Of a DNA stretch of 64,000 nucleotides, positions 1-8,933 are shown piece after piece. The DNA is from an uncultured Bacteroidota bacterium (GTDB lineage Bacteria > Bacteroidota > Bacteroidia > Chitinophagales > Chitinophagaceae). A program made the translations under genes and the position numbers. The stretch spans positions 119,140-183,139 of the forward strand of contig CAIYLW010000003.1 of assembly GCA_903927185.1 (NCBI GenBank), written 5' to 3'. Each line of letters starts with the position of its first letter. Positions within the stretch are counted from its first letter, which is position 1. The notes beneath the pieces are model-generated. The model was given only the letters and a program-made list of their open reading frames with translations, searched no databases and had not been told where the DNA came from.

Positions 1-1
1 C

Positions 2-400
2 TTAGCCAACCAACCCACTACTAAGGATATTTATAATGCGATTAATCAATTGCAACAATTTGCAAAAAGTAACAATACTATCCCAACTGGAAATCCTATC
101 TACCATATCGACCCCAAAGAGAATAATAAATTTCAGTTAATGTGCGCATTACCAATAAGTCATCCTATTAAACCTAACGCCCAATTTTCCAACATCTCAA
201 TGGTTAAAGGAAGTTTTATGGTTACAGAAGTAATCGGTGGAGAGGCAACGCTTAATAATGCTGCAAAAAAAATGCAACAATATTTTGATGATTACCATCG
301 AGTAACAATGGCTATCAACTTTACGATGCTGGTTTCAGATAGAATGTATCAAACTGATACTTCGAAATGGATAAGTCGACTTTATTATCCAGTCTATTAA
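2..400 (+). CDS. GyrI-like small-molecule-binding domain protein (5' partial)
   Basis: The reading frame is open from the first bases of the window, so the start lies upstream; the visible part is about 132 residues. The C-terminal half matches the GyrI-like / AraC effector-binding fold: a GSFMVTEVIGG strand, a helix with AAKKMQQYFDDYH, and the typical ending TSKWISRLYYPVY. In Bacteroidota such domains usually follow an SRPBCC or lipoprotein-like N-terminal part, which would be outside the window. The fold binds small ligands; the ligand here cannot be predicted. It ends 13 bp before the convergent VCBS gene with no obvious hairpin between. A codon reading TTG at 50 is internal, not a convincing start. 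Confidence 0.6.
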   Translation, partial: LANQPTTKDIYNAINQLQQFAKSNNTIPTGNPIYHIDPKENNKFQLMCALPISHPIKPNAQFSNISMVKGSFMVTEVIGGEATLNNAAKKMQQYFDDYHRVTMAINFTMLVSDRMYQTDTSKWISRLYYPVY

Positions 401-413
401 GATAATTTAGTTA

Positions 414-3400
414 TTATTTTTTGATGATTTCATCAGCAAACTGAATCACTTGAGTGCCATCATTATTTTTTGCAATGATGTAAGATACTTTTCCTGCTAT
501 TGTAATTTTTCGAATATGCCGGCTCTCCCCTTTTAATGGAAGACTATTAATATTTTCAGCAGTAAATACCCCTTTCCCTTTATTTAATAGAATAGTTCCA
601 AAATCAGCATCATACCTTCCCATTTGAATATTGTTTGCATAATAATTACCTACTAATAATATATCAGGCAGATTATCATGATTTGCATCTACCACTATGG
701 CATCTTTGAAAGGGCTTAATTGAGCCCTCCATGGCATAGGCTGAACTTCAAAATTTAAATTCCCTTGATTTACCAAAATGGCATTTGAAAAATAATTAGC
801 AGTTAATATTTTTGATGCATTTAATTTTTCTTTTCCGAATATCTCACTTAGACTCGCCTTTGCAAAATCAGCAGCATACAAATATTTCTTTTTTATAAGA
901 GGAATTTGTTTTTGCAATTCATCCTTATTTGCAAAAGGCAATTCTTTATCTTTTAAATAATAAGTTAATATCTGTTCTTTTTTGCCATTGTCATCAAAGT
1001 CGTTATAATATATTTTAACTGGTTTTGATTCACTAGCCTGCAATCTGCTATTCAAACCTAAATTACCTGCTATTAAATCTATATCTCCATCATTGTCAAT
1101 ATCAATTGGGAGAATAAAATTCCACCAACCCTTTCTATCAGTAAGTATTTTTTTAGTGAATGTTCCACTATTATTTAGGAAAGCATAAATACCATTCCAT
1201 TCTGTGCAAACTAAAAGATCCTGATCACCATCTTTATCAATGTCAAACCAAATGGCCTGTGTAATCATTCCAAGATCTTTGATGTCTTTTGAAATTTTAT
1301 CAGAAACATCTGTAAAATGTCCCTTCCCATCGTTCTGCAAAAGATAGGACCTAGGGTTTTCTCCGTATTGCATAGGTATTGATCTTCCTGCAATAAATAA
1401 ATCCATTGCTCCGTCTCCATTAAAATCAGAAGCCGTAATACTCGATGCATTAACAAAAATATTATCGAAAGCATGATCCATTTTAGTAAATACTGCTTGT
1501 CCATTATTGAGATAAATTCTTGGACTTAAATGAGTATCAGGTCCAAAGAACTCATTCCCACCACTAGCAACTACCAAATCTAAATTGCCATCATTATTTA
1601 CATCAACCCAAATTGCATCAATATCTTCATAAGAACTATCAGCATCTAGCACAATTTGATTTGACCTTAGGAATTTTCCATTTTTCTGTTGTAAGAACAA
1701 ACCAGGTTTTTTATCCCGAGATGATCCAATAAAAACATCTTCTAATCCATCATGATTAATATCAGCCACTGCAAGCGCAGGACCTTCAGTAGAAAGCATA
1801 TGAGGCAATAATGCTTCTCTATCAAATTCCGGAAAAGCATTTTCCTCATGTTTATAAGACAATGCCACTTCCTTACTAATATCTTTCATTTTTCTAGTTG
1901 GCTCTACCCAGAAACGATGATAATTTTCATAATCAAATTTTGGCAAACCTTTTATATAGGTGAAAGTATAAGCTGATTTCTTTGCTGAAATTTGTATGGC
2001 TTGATAGGTATTATCAGGCCATATTAAAAAAGCAGAATCGATTTTGGTATTGTATAATCCTATGTGAATTGGACCTTCCATACTTGATTGAAATCCTCTT
2101 ACTGGATTTTTTTCATATGTACGAATTCCTTTATCTGCATAGACAATGATTTTTGCGCCAAGTGCATTAATGTTTTTTCCAGAACCTTTTAATTCTATTT
2201 CAGCATAGGGCCTTTTCTGCAGATCGTTACTTTTGTTTTTATAAAGTGTTGCAGCTTCGTCAATATTATTCACAAGAATATCCAGATCGCCATCATTATC
2301 AAAGTCGGCATATACGGATCCGTTAGAATAAGAAGGCTTATCGTTAATTATTTGTTCGTTAATGTCTGCAAATTTCAAATCACCTTTATTAAGAAATAGT
2401 TTGTTTGGAATTTTAATTTCCGGAAATTTATTTATTAATGCCAGGTCTTTTTCTTCAACTCTATTTTCAGCGATTTTATTCTGCATTTCCCTATCAGAAA
2501 TGAAATTGATATAGTCCATTTCATTCATTCTCTTGGGAATTCCATTTGAAATGAATAAATCTTTTAAACCATCATTATCAAAATCCATCCATAATGGAGC
2601 CCAACTCCAATCTGTGGCATAGACGCCTGAGTATAATCCAACTTCACTAAACATGCCGTTTCTTCTATTCAGCTGCAAATTGTTTCTTGTGTATTGATAA
2701 TTATAACCAGAATTAATTTTGAGTTGAAAGATATCAAACTCGTCTTCGCCCAAAGACCTTTTAAGAATTAAAGGGTCGGAGGGAAGCATATCCATTGAAA
2801 TAATTTCTGGATAACCATCATTATTTATATCAGCCACATCTACCCCCATTGAAAACTGACTGGTATGCATAATATGTTGCGAAATTTCTTCTTTGAAGGT
2901 TCCGTTTTTTTGATTGATATATAGATAATCATTTTCATGAAAATCGTTTCCAACATAGATATCTGGATATCCATCATAATTAATATCAGCTACTGCAACA
3001 CCCAAGCCATAACTAATGGCAGAACTATTGATTCCGGTTTGTCGAGTTACATCAACGAATTTTCCATTGCCATCATTTCTATAAATTCTATCTCCCGATA
3101 ATGCATCATAAGTACCCAAAAAATTGGCACGTGGCGCAAATACACCATTCCGGTGAACTGAATGGTTTAAAAGAAACATGTCAAGATCACCATCCATATC
3201 ATAATCAATGAAAACAGCTTGTGTACTAAACCCAGAAAAATCTAACCCATATTGTTTTGCTTCATCTTCATAAAATGGAACGCCATTTTTATCAATTCCC
3301 TTACAAATCAACAGTTGATTATGTCCGTGTAAAGTTTCGAACTCACCTACACGGCAAATATAAATATCTAGCAACCCGTCATTATTAATATCGATTACCG

Positions 3401-3755
3401 ATACACCAGTTGACCATCCTCCATCCTGTGGGATTTTTGCTTCTTTTGTTACATCTTGAAATTGCAATTCCCCCTTATTCAAATACATTTTATTTTCTCC
3501 CTGATTGGCACTCATGAAAACATCAATCAGCCCATCATTATTAAAATCGCCGGAACCTACGCCTCCACCATTATAATAATACATGTATTTAAACATGTTG
3601 AATTGTTGTGTTGGCGTTAATTTATTTGAAAAAGTTAATCCGGTTTTACTGCTATCTAATACTTCAAATAAAGCATCTGGCTTAACGCTTGTTTCATGAC
3701 AAGCTGTTAAAATAACTGATGCGCAAACAAGGAATTTGATAACAGATAATTTCAT
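414..3755 (-). CDS. VCBS/FG-GAP repeat lipoprotein with UnbV/ASPIC domain (1113 aa)
   Basis: The N-terminus is a lipoprotein signal with lipobox LTAC (Cys19), so the product should be lipid-anchored in the periplasm or on the cell surface. Most of the chain is repeats of the type DxNxDGxxDI (for example DFNNDGLIDVFMS and DINNDGLLDIYIC), the calcium-binding loops of FG-GAP/VCBS beta-propeller blades. They lie in two blocks, about residues 60-510 and 660-1090. Between them, about 525-600, is a UnbV/ASPIC domain with the signature RGFQSSMEGPIHIGL and WPDN. The protein is a full-length paralogue of the next gene upstream (25 bp gap, same operon). Such proteins often accompany SusC/SusD pairs in Bacteroidota; carbohydrate or protein binding is inferred, and no catalytic motif is visible. 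Confidence 0.9.
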   Translation of the reverse strand: MKLSVIKFLVCASVILTACHETSVKPDALFEVLDSSKTGLTFSNKLTPTQQFNMFKYMYYYNGGGVGSGDFNNDGLIDVFMSANQGENKMYLNKGELQFQDVTKEAKIPQDGGWSTGVSVIDINNDGLLDIYICRVGEFETLHGHNQLLICKGIDKNGVPFYEDEAKQYGLDFSGFSTQAVFIDYDMDGDLDMFLLNHSVHRNGVFAPRANFLGTYDALSGDRIYRNDGNGKFVDVTRQTGINSSAISYGLGVAVADINYDGYPDIYVGNDFHENDYLYINQKNGTFKEEISQHIMHTSQFSMGVDVADINNDGYPEIISMDMLPSDPLILKRSLGEDEFDIFQLKINSGYNYQYTRNNLQLNRRNGMFSEVGLYSGVYATDWSWAPLWMDFDNDGLKDLFISNGIPKRMNEMDYINFISDREMQNKIAENRVEEKDLALINKFPEIKIPNKLFLNKGDLKFADINEQIINDKPSYSNGSVYADFDNDGDLDILVNNIDEAATLYKNKSNDLQKRPYAEIELKGSGKNINALGAKIIVYADKGIRTYEKNPVRGFQSSMEGPIHIGLYNTKIDSAFLIWPDNTYQAIQISAKKSAYTFTYIKGLPKFDYENYHRFWVEPTRKMKDISKEVALSYKHEENAFPEFDREALLPHMLSTEGPALAVADINHDGLEDVFIGSSRDKKPGLFLQQKNGKFLRSNQIVLDADSSYEDIDAIWVDVNNDGNLDLVVASGGNEFFGPDTHLSPRIYLNNGQAVFTKMDHAFDNIFVNASSITASDFNGDGAMDLFIAGRSIPMQYGENPRSYLLQNDGKGHFTDVSDKISKDIKDLGMITQAIWFDIDKDGDQDLLVCTEWNGIYAFLNNSGTFTKKILTDRKGWWNFILPIDIDNDGDIDLIAGNLGLNSRLQASESKPVKIYYNDFDDNGKKEQILTYYLKDKELPFANKDELQKQIPLIKKKYLYAADFAKASLSEIFGKEKLNASKILTANYFSNAILVNQGNLNFEVQPMPWRAQLSPFKDAIVVDANHDNLPDILLVGNYYANNIQMGRYDADFGTILLNKGKGVFTAENINSLPLKGESRHIRKITIAGKVSYIIAKNNDGTQVIQFADEIIKK

Positions 3756-3780
3756 ATTGATATTAGAAAACAGCTTTCGT

Positions 3781-6700
3781 TTATTTAGTTGTATTTACTT
3801 TAAAAAGAATAGGGAACAAATCATTTCTCAAAAAGATGAGATCTTTACCAGCTTTTGTTTTTATTTCTTTGATATCACGAACCTGGCCATTGATTTCAAC
3901 ACCTGATTGACTTTTTGTTATCAACTGTAAATGTCTACTTCCTTTATTTAAAAGTATCGAGCCTGTTGATGCATCTAATCTTTCGAACTGCGGTAAAAAT
4001 CCGAATTCGTTTCCACCTATTACAATATCTAATTTTCCATCACCGTCTAAATCGGTACAACTGATAGCATTAGCTGAAGAGAATTGAATTTCTGAGGGCA
4101 GTTTTTGAATTGTAAAAGTATCAGTACCATTATTGTATGCAATAATAGAAGCACCATAATTGAACTGCAGCACCCTACAAGTATTAATTAATTCATTGGA
4201 GAATAATTCCTGTATGGGCTTTTTTGCATAATCCATATGTTTTAAATTCTTCTTTTTTAATGAAGGAACCTGATCTTCCATTTCGTGTTTCATAAAAAAA
4301 GGCATATCCTTTCCATCAATGGTATTAGTAATAATTCTATCACTAGATTGGTTTTGATCAAAATCGTTGATCCATAGTTTTACAGGATGCTCATTATCTG
4401 GCTTCAAACAAAAGTTTTCTCCGATATTTCCTATTATCAAATCTTTTCTTCCATCACCATCAATGTCAGCAATAGCTAATGACTGCCACCAGCCATAAAG
4501 GTTTGAAAGATTAGTGTGTTGCTCTATAAAGTGATCTTTGCTAAAAGAAAAAATCCTAGGGGCCATCCACTCACCAACAATAATGAGTTCTTTTTGGCTA
4601 TCACCCATAATATCAGCCCATGTTGCACTTGTAACCATTCCGATATTTGCGATGTCCGGATTTTTGGTTTTTGCGATATCAGTAAAGTGCCCTTTCCCAT
4701 CGTTAAGAAATAAATAACTACTAGGTGCTACCCCATAGTTACGTGGTTCAGATCTACCCCCAACAAATAAATCAGGGAATCCATCGTGATTAAAATCTTC
4801 GGCAATTGCAACAGAAATATTCATGCCTGCATTTGGAAATGCATAAGGATCGATTTCGAAATTTCCTTTGCCATCATTCCGGAACATACGCAATTGCATT
4901 TGCCTACTCTCAGGTTTATTATTATTCCCACCCGGGCAAATTAATAAATCAAGATCTCCATCATGATCATAATCAAAAAACAAAACAGCAACGTCTTCGA
5001 AGTCTTTATACATCTCGATAGACTTCTCTTCTTTTTTTGTGAAATTTCCTTTTGCATCCTGGAGATATATTTGCCCTGCGTGTCCTGCGGTTCCTCCAAT
5101 GAAAATATCTTCTAACCCATCATTATTTACATCAGCTACTGCAGCTTTTGGCCCTTCTCTGGAAGTCATTTTAGGCAGATTTCTTTCGTAATAGAAATCA
5201 ATATTTGCATCCTCCTGATGTTTTTCAAAAATCGATTTAACAGAATCCATCAAGGGAAGCACTTTTGTTTTTGCAAATAAGTAATCTGCTTTAATGTTAT
5301 TTTCCTGTTTTAATACAAGTACTGTGTCGATTGCAGGATGCATCATTTTAGTTACAGAAAGGTTGGGCCAAATAACTACCATTGAATCGATATTCTTATT
5401 AATACCCAATCCAATTATCTGTTTATAATCCATGGAAGATTGAAAGCCTCTACTAGGATACAATTCCCTTGTAATTATTTCATCTCCTCTATATATATTT
5501 ATTTTAGTGCCTATTGCAAAAGTATTTTTTGCGCCTCCAATTAGTTTAAGCCCGATGTAATGGTTCTTATTTATTTCTCTGCTGTTATTCTTATAAACAA
5601 ATGAAGGTTGGTTTTCATTGTTAACTACTAAATCAAGATCGCCATCATTATCCAAATCAGCATATGCTGCACCATTAGAAAAGCTTGGTTGTTTGAATCC
5701 CCATGCTGTGGCCATATCTTTAAATCGTAGGTCATGTTGATTCTGATAAGCTTTATTTAATAAAGGATTTTGAGGTATATGTTTTAATACTTCGTCAACA
5801 CTTTGCTTTTTACCGGTTAACACCATTTTCTGAATAACATCATTTGCAAAGAACTCGATGAAGTCAAGATCTGTAACATCTCTATTCACTCCATTACACA
5901 CATAAATATCATTGTAACCATCGTTATCCATATCGAACATTAGGGCTCCCCAGCTCCAATCTGAAGCAGAGATCCCACCATAATTTGCAACTTCTTTAAA
6001 CTTTCCAGATTTGTCGTTGATCTGTAAACAATTTTTTACATACTGATAGTAAAAGCCTGAGCTGAGTTTACTATTAAAAAGATCAATATTATCAAATGCA
6101 CCTGTAGTCTTTAACCGATAATCAATATCAGGTAACATATCCGTATTGAATATGTCTGGAGATCCATCATTATTTACATCTGCCATATCAGATCCCATTG
6201 ATGAGAAACTGGTATGTTTTACTCGATCTTCAAATTCATCTTTAAAAGTGCCATTCTTTTGATTCACATAGAGGTAATCCCTTTCATAACTATCGTTCGA
6301 CACATAGATATCAGGGTACCCGTCCCCATTAATATCGCCAACAGAAATTCCCAATCCGAAACTAATTAAACTGCTATGTATTCCTGCTTCTTTTGTTACC
6401 TCCGTAAAATGCCCGTTATCATTTCTAAATAAATGATTACCACCTCCTTTTAAAAACTCTCCTACTTTCCATTCTTTTTCTGGAAGATCTCTTCTATTAT
6501 TAAAACCCAATTGGTTAACTGGGATAGGACTATTATCAATCATAAAACAATCCAGATCCCCATCCATATCATAATCGAAGAATGAAACCTGTGTGGAATA
6601 AGCTTTATGATCTAGTCCATAAGCAGCAGCTGATTCTGTAAAAGTTTCATTGTGATTATTAATGTATAATTTATTTCGTCGGTTCCCAGTTGACATATGC

Positions 6701-7101
6701 CCAGAATTGCAAACATAGATATCTAACCAACCATCGTTATTTATATCAACAAAAACAACACCAGTGCTCCACATGCTATCCTGTTTAAATCCTGCTTCAC
6801 CGGTAATATCTTCAAATTGAAAATTGCCTTTATTTAAATACAATTTATTATCTCCCATATTGGATGTAAAAAACACATCCGGTAACCCATCATTGTTAAT
6901 ATCTCCAATCGCTACTCCGCCACCATTATAAAAATTTCTAAATAGAAAACTATTTTCAAGACGGCCATCGGACACGTCATTTCGAAAATTAATGCCTGTA
7001 TTTTCCATTAATTGAAATAGCGTTCTGTCTTCTTTTTTGTTTTTGCATGAGCTATTTAAAAACAAAATGGAAATCAACAAAAGCGCAGAAAAATACTTCA
7101 T
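3781..7101 (-). CDS. VCBS/FG-GAP repeat lipoprotein with UnbV/ASPIC domain (1106 aa)
   Basis: I chose the ATG at 7101; the frame can be extended three codons to a TTG at 7110, but the signal peptide begins naturally at MKYFSALLL. The lipobox is LNSSC. Two blocks of DxNxDGxxDI loops (for example DINNDGLPDVFFT, DINNDGWLDIYVC, DIDGDGRKDLIIG) flank a UnbV/ASPIC segment with SRGFQSSMDYKQIIGLG and VIWPN at about residues 525-595. Size, domain order and many loops match the downstream gene, so the two arose by tandem duplication and have diverged considerably. The susD gene ends 184 bp upstream, with a terminator-like hairpin in between, so the VCBS pair may be read by partial readthrough or from its own promoter. 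Confidence 0.9.
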   Translation of the reverse strand: MKYFSALLLISILFLNSSCKNKKEDRTLFQLMENTGINFRNDVSDGRLENSFLFRNFYNGGGVAIGDINNDGLPDVFFTSNMGDNKLYLNKGNFQFEDITGEAGFKQDSMWSTGVVFVDINNDGWLDIYVCNSGHMSTGNRRNKLYINNHNETFTESAAAYGLDHKAYSTQVSFFDYDMDGDLDCFMIDNSPIPVNQLGFNNRRDLPEKEWKVGEFLKGGGNHLFRNDNGHFTEVTKEAGIHSSLISFGLGISVGDINGDGYPDIYVSNDSYERDYLYVNQKNGTFKDEFEDRVKHTSFSSMGSDMADVNNDGSPDIFNTDMLPDIDYRLKTTGAFDNIDLFNSKLSSGFYYQYVKNCLQINDKSGKFKEVANYGGISASDWSWGALMFDMDNDGYNDIYVCNGVNRDVTDLDFIEFFANDVIQKMVLTGKKQSVDEVLKHIPQNPLLNKAYQNQHDLRFKDMATAWGFKQPSFSNGAAYADLDNDGDLDLVVNNENQPSFVYKNNSREINKNHYIGLKLIGGAKNTFAIGTKINIYRGDEIITRELYPSRGFQSSMDYKQIIGLGINKNIDSMVVIWPNLSVTKMMHPAIDTVLVLKQENNIKADYLFAKTKVLPLMDSVKSIFEKHQEDANIDFYYERNLPKMTSREGPKAAVADVNNDGLEDIFIGGTAGHAGQIYLQDAKGNFTKKEEKSIEMYKDFEDVAVLFFDYDHDGDLDLLICPGGNNNKPESRQMQLRMFRNDGKGNFEIDPYAFPNAGMNISVAIAEDFNHDGFPDLFVGGRSEPRNYGVAPSSYLFLNDGKGHFTDIAKTKNPDIANIGMVTSATWADIMGDSQKELIIVGEWMAPRIFSFSKDHFIEQHTNLSNLYGWWQSLAIADIDGDGRKDLIIGNIGENFCLKPDNEHPVKLWINDFDQNQSSDRIITNTIDGKDMPFFMKHEMEDQVPSLKKKNLKHMDYAKKPIQELFSNELINTCRVLQFNYGASIIAYNNGTDTFTIQKLPSEIQFSSANAISCTDLDGDGKLDIVIGGNEFGFLPQFERLDASTGSILLNKGSRHLQLITKSQSGVEINGQVRDIKEIKTKAGKDLIFLRNDLFPILFKVNTTK

Positions 7102-7231
7102 CACGATCAATTGAATAAGTGGAATTTAAAATATAAAACTTATCAAAGTAAATTGATAATCTAAAGACTGCACGAAGATATATTCATGAAAACAATTAAG
7201 AAAATCAATTCTTTTTCAACGGCGTTTCTAT

Positions 7232-7266
7232 AAAAAAGGAAAGACCATGAAATCATGGTCTTTCCT
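7232..7266 (-). terminator. Intrinsic terminator after susD
   Basis: A near-perfect inverted repeat (AGGAAAGACCATGA / TCATGGTCTTTCCT) is followed on the minus strand by six T residues. It lies 19 bp past the susD stop and before the VCBS genes, so it may act as an attenuator within a longer operon. Confidence 0.8.
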
Positions 7267-7284
7267 ATCAAGATATATAAAATC

Positions 7285-8913
7285 TTAGTATCCAGGATTC
7301 TGCTTCAAGTTTGGATTTGCAGCCAATGCTTGATTAGGAATAGGGAAAATTAAGTTTTTAGGATCATCAGAAGGCTTGTACTGCCAAGGTTTCAAGTATA
7401 CACCGAAACGCTCTAAGTCAGTTCTTCTGCTGCTTTCCCAATATAATTCTCTACCACGTTCAGCTAAAAGAGTGTTAGGATCTTCAACGTTAGCAGTATT
7501 AACTAAAGCTAAAGAAGAAAGAGTTGCAGCACCTCTTGCAGTACGTAATTGATTCACTAAAGCAAGTCCAGCAGCTGTTGCTCCAGTTCTCATTTGCGCT
7601 TCAGCAACCATCAATAATACATCAGAATATCGGAAGATCATTAAGTTGTTTCCTGAAGGACCGCCATAGTTAGCATAATCAGGTGCATATTTTACAACAC
7701 GGATACCAGTTACTTCCAGATTAGCACCAGTTTCTTTCATATCAGGAGCAATCGCTGCTGTATAAGCTAAAGGAGCACCTTTTCTGTCTTTGATAGCTAC
7801 ACCATTTTCGTTGTACTGTTGGTTAACCAAGAATCCTGGTCTAACACCAGAAATATTAGTAGCTCCAGCGTAGTAACGACCACCAATCCTAGGATCTAAT
7901 AAAGTATCCGTAGGGCCGTAAGCTGTTGGATTAGCAGTTACATTGAATGATGAATAAAAATCACCAATCGTTGTAAAACCATTCCATCCAGCGTTTGGAT
8001 TGTTTGGAGTCCAAGAATTGTAGTGCAAAGTCATATTCCAACGACCAGCAATACCAGAGTTATTAGCGCTTACACCTGATTGGTTAGGGTAATCGAAAAT
8101 TGCTTCTGGAGAACTATGATTGTTAGGGCTAAAGTTATCAAAGTAGTTTGTAGAGAAACTATACTTACCACTTGTGATAATAGTATTACCTAAAGCAATT
8201 ACTTGAGCCATATCTGCTGCATCATAAGTTGGAGCAGCTCTGTTAGCCCATGTACCTTTTTGTAAGTAACACTTCATCAATAATACTCTAGCAGCATCAG
8301 GATTAGCTAAATGTGGACCATTGTTAGCAGGTAAATCTGGCAAAATTGCAGTTAACTCACTAATAATGAACGCAGCACCATCAGCACCAGTTTTAACAGT
8401 TGGAGGTAACAACAAGTTATCACCTGGATTTCTAACAGGGAATTGCCCGTATAAATCTAATAGATAGTATAAAGACAAAGCTCTTAAATATCTAGCTTCA
8501 GCTGCTTGACCTTTACTAGGACCGAATCCTAAAACGTTGGTTGCATCGAAGTTGATTTTGTTTAAGTTGTTGAAGACACTTAAAACCTGACCATGGTCTG
8601 CATTCCAAGTATGTGCGTGTAACACTCTCCAAACACCGTTATCATCCCAGTCACCACCTCTTGTAGGAACCAAAGACTCATCAGAGGTATTTTCTTCAAG
8701 AGAGAAAACCTGATCTTGTCCTGTAAGTGGTCCACCAATATCAGAATAAGCGGCTGATAATAATAATCCAGTACCAGCACTTCCCAGCGCACTGGAAACC
8801 TGGGCATTGGTGAGCGTGCTATTCAGATGCTCATCCAATTTAGTACAACCCGCCAATGCAAGAATTGCAAGGAATGGAGTTGCGAATTTTTTAAATATAT
8901 TATTTGGTTTCAT
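7285..8913 (-). CDS. SusD/RagB-family nutrient-binding outer-membrane lipoprotein
   Basis: This 542-residue protein has a lipoprotein signal ending LALAGC (Cys22), followed by the TKLDEHLNSTLTNAQ start typical of SusD. The chain carries the SusD features in order: the N-terminal TPR-rich part with AEARYLRALSLYYLLDLYGQFP at about 135-160, the ILPDLP segment, DAARVLLMKCYLQKG, and the C-terminal block VLLMVAEAQMRTG, ELYWESSRRTDLERFG and IFPIPNQALAANPNLKQNPGY. SusD lids bind glycans or other nutrients above the SusC barrel. The gene lies 20 bp downstream of its susC partner in the same direction. The substrate cannot be told from the sequence; no glycoside hydrolase is next to the pair. Confidence 0.96.
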   Translation of the reverse strand: MKPNNIFKKFATPFLAILALAGCTKLDEHLNSTLTNAQVSSALGSAGTGLLLSAAYSDIGGPLTGQDQVFSLEENTSDESLVPTRGGDWDDNGVWRVLHAHTWNADHGQVLSVFNNLNKINFDATNVLGFGPSKGQAAEARYLRALSLYYLLDLYGQFPVRNPGDNLLLPPTVKTGADGAAFIISELTAILPDLPANNGPHLANPDAARVLLMKCYLQKGTWANRAAPTYDAADMAQVIALGNTIITSGKYSFSTNYFDNFSPNNHSSPEAIFDYPNQSGVSANNSGIAGRWNMTLHYNSWTPNNPNAGWNGFTTIGDFYSSFNVTANPTAYGPTDTLLDPRIGGRYYAGATNISGVRPGFLVNQQYNENGVAIKDRKGAPLAYTAAIAPDMKETGANLEVTGIRVVKYAPDYANYGGPSGNNLMIFRYSDVLLMVAEAQMRTGATAAGLALVNQLRTARGAATLSSLALVNTANVEDPNTLLAERGRELYWESSRRTDLERFGVYLKPWQYKPSDDPKNLIFPIPNQALAANPNLKQNPGY

Positions 8914-8933
8914 ATACTATTTTTTGATATTGA

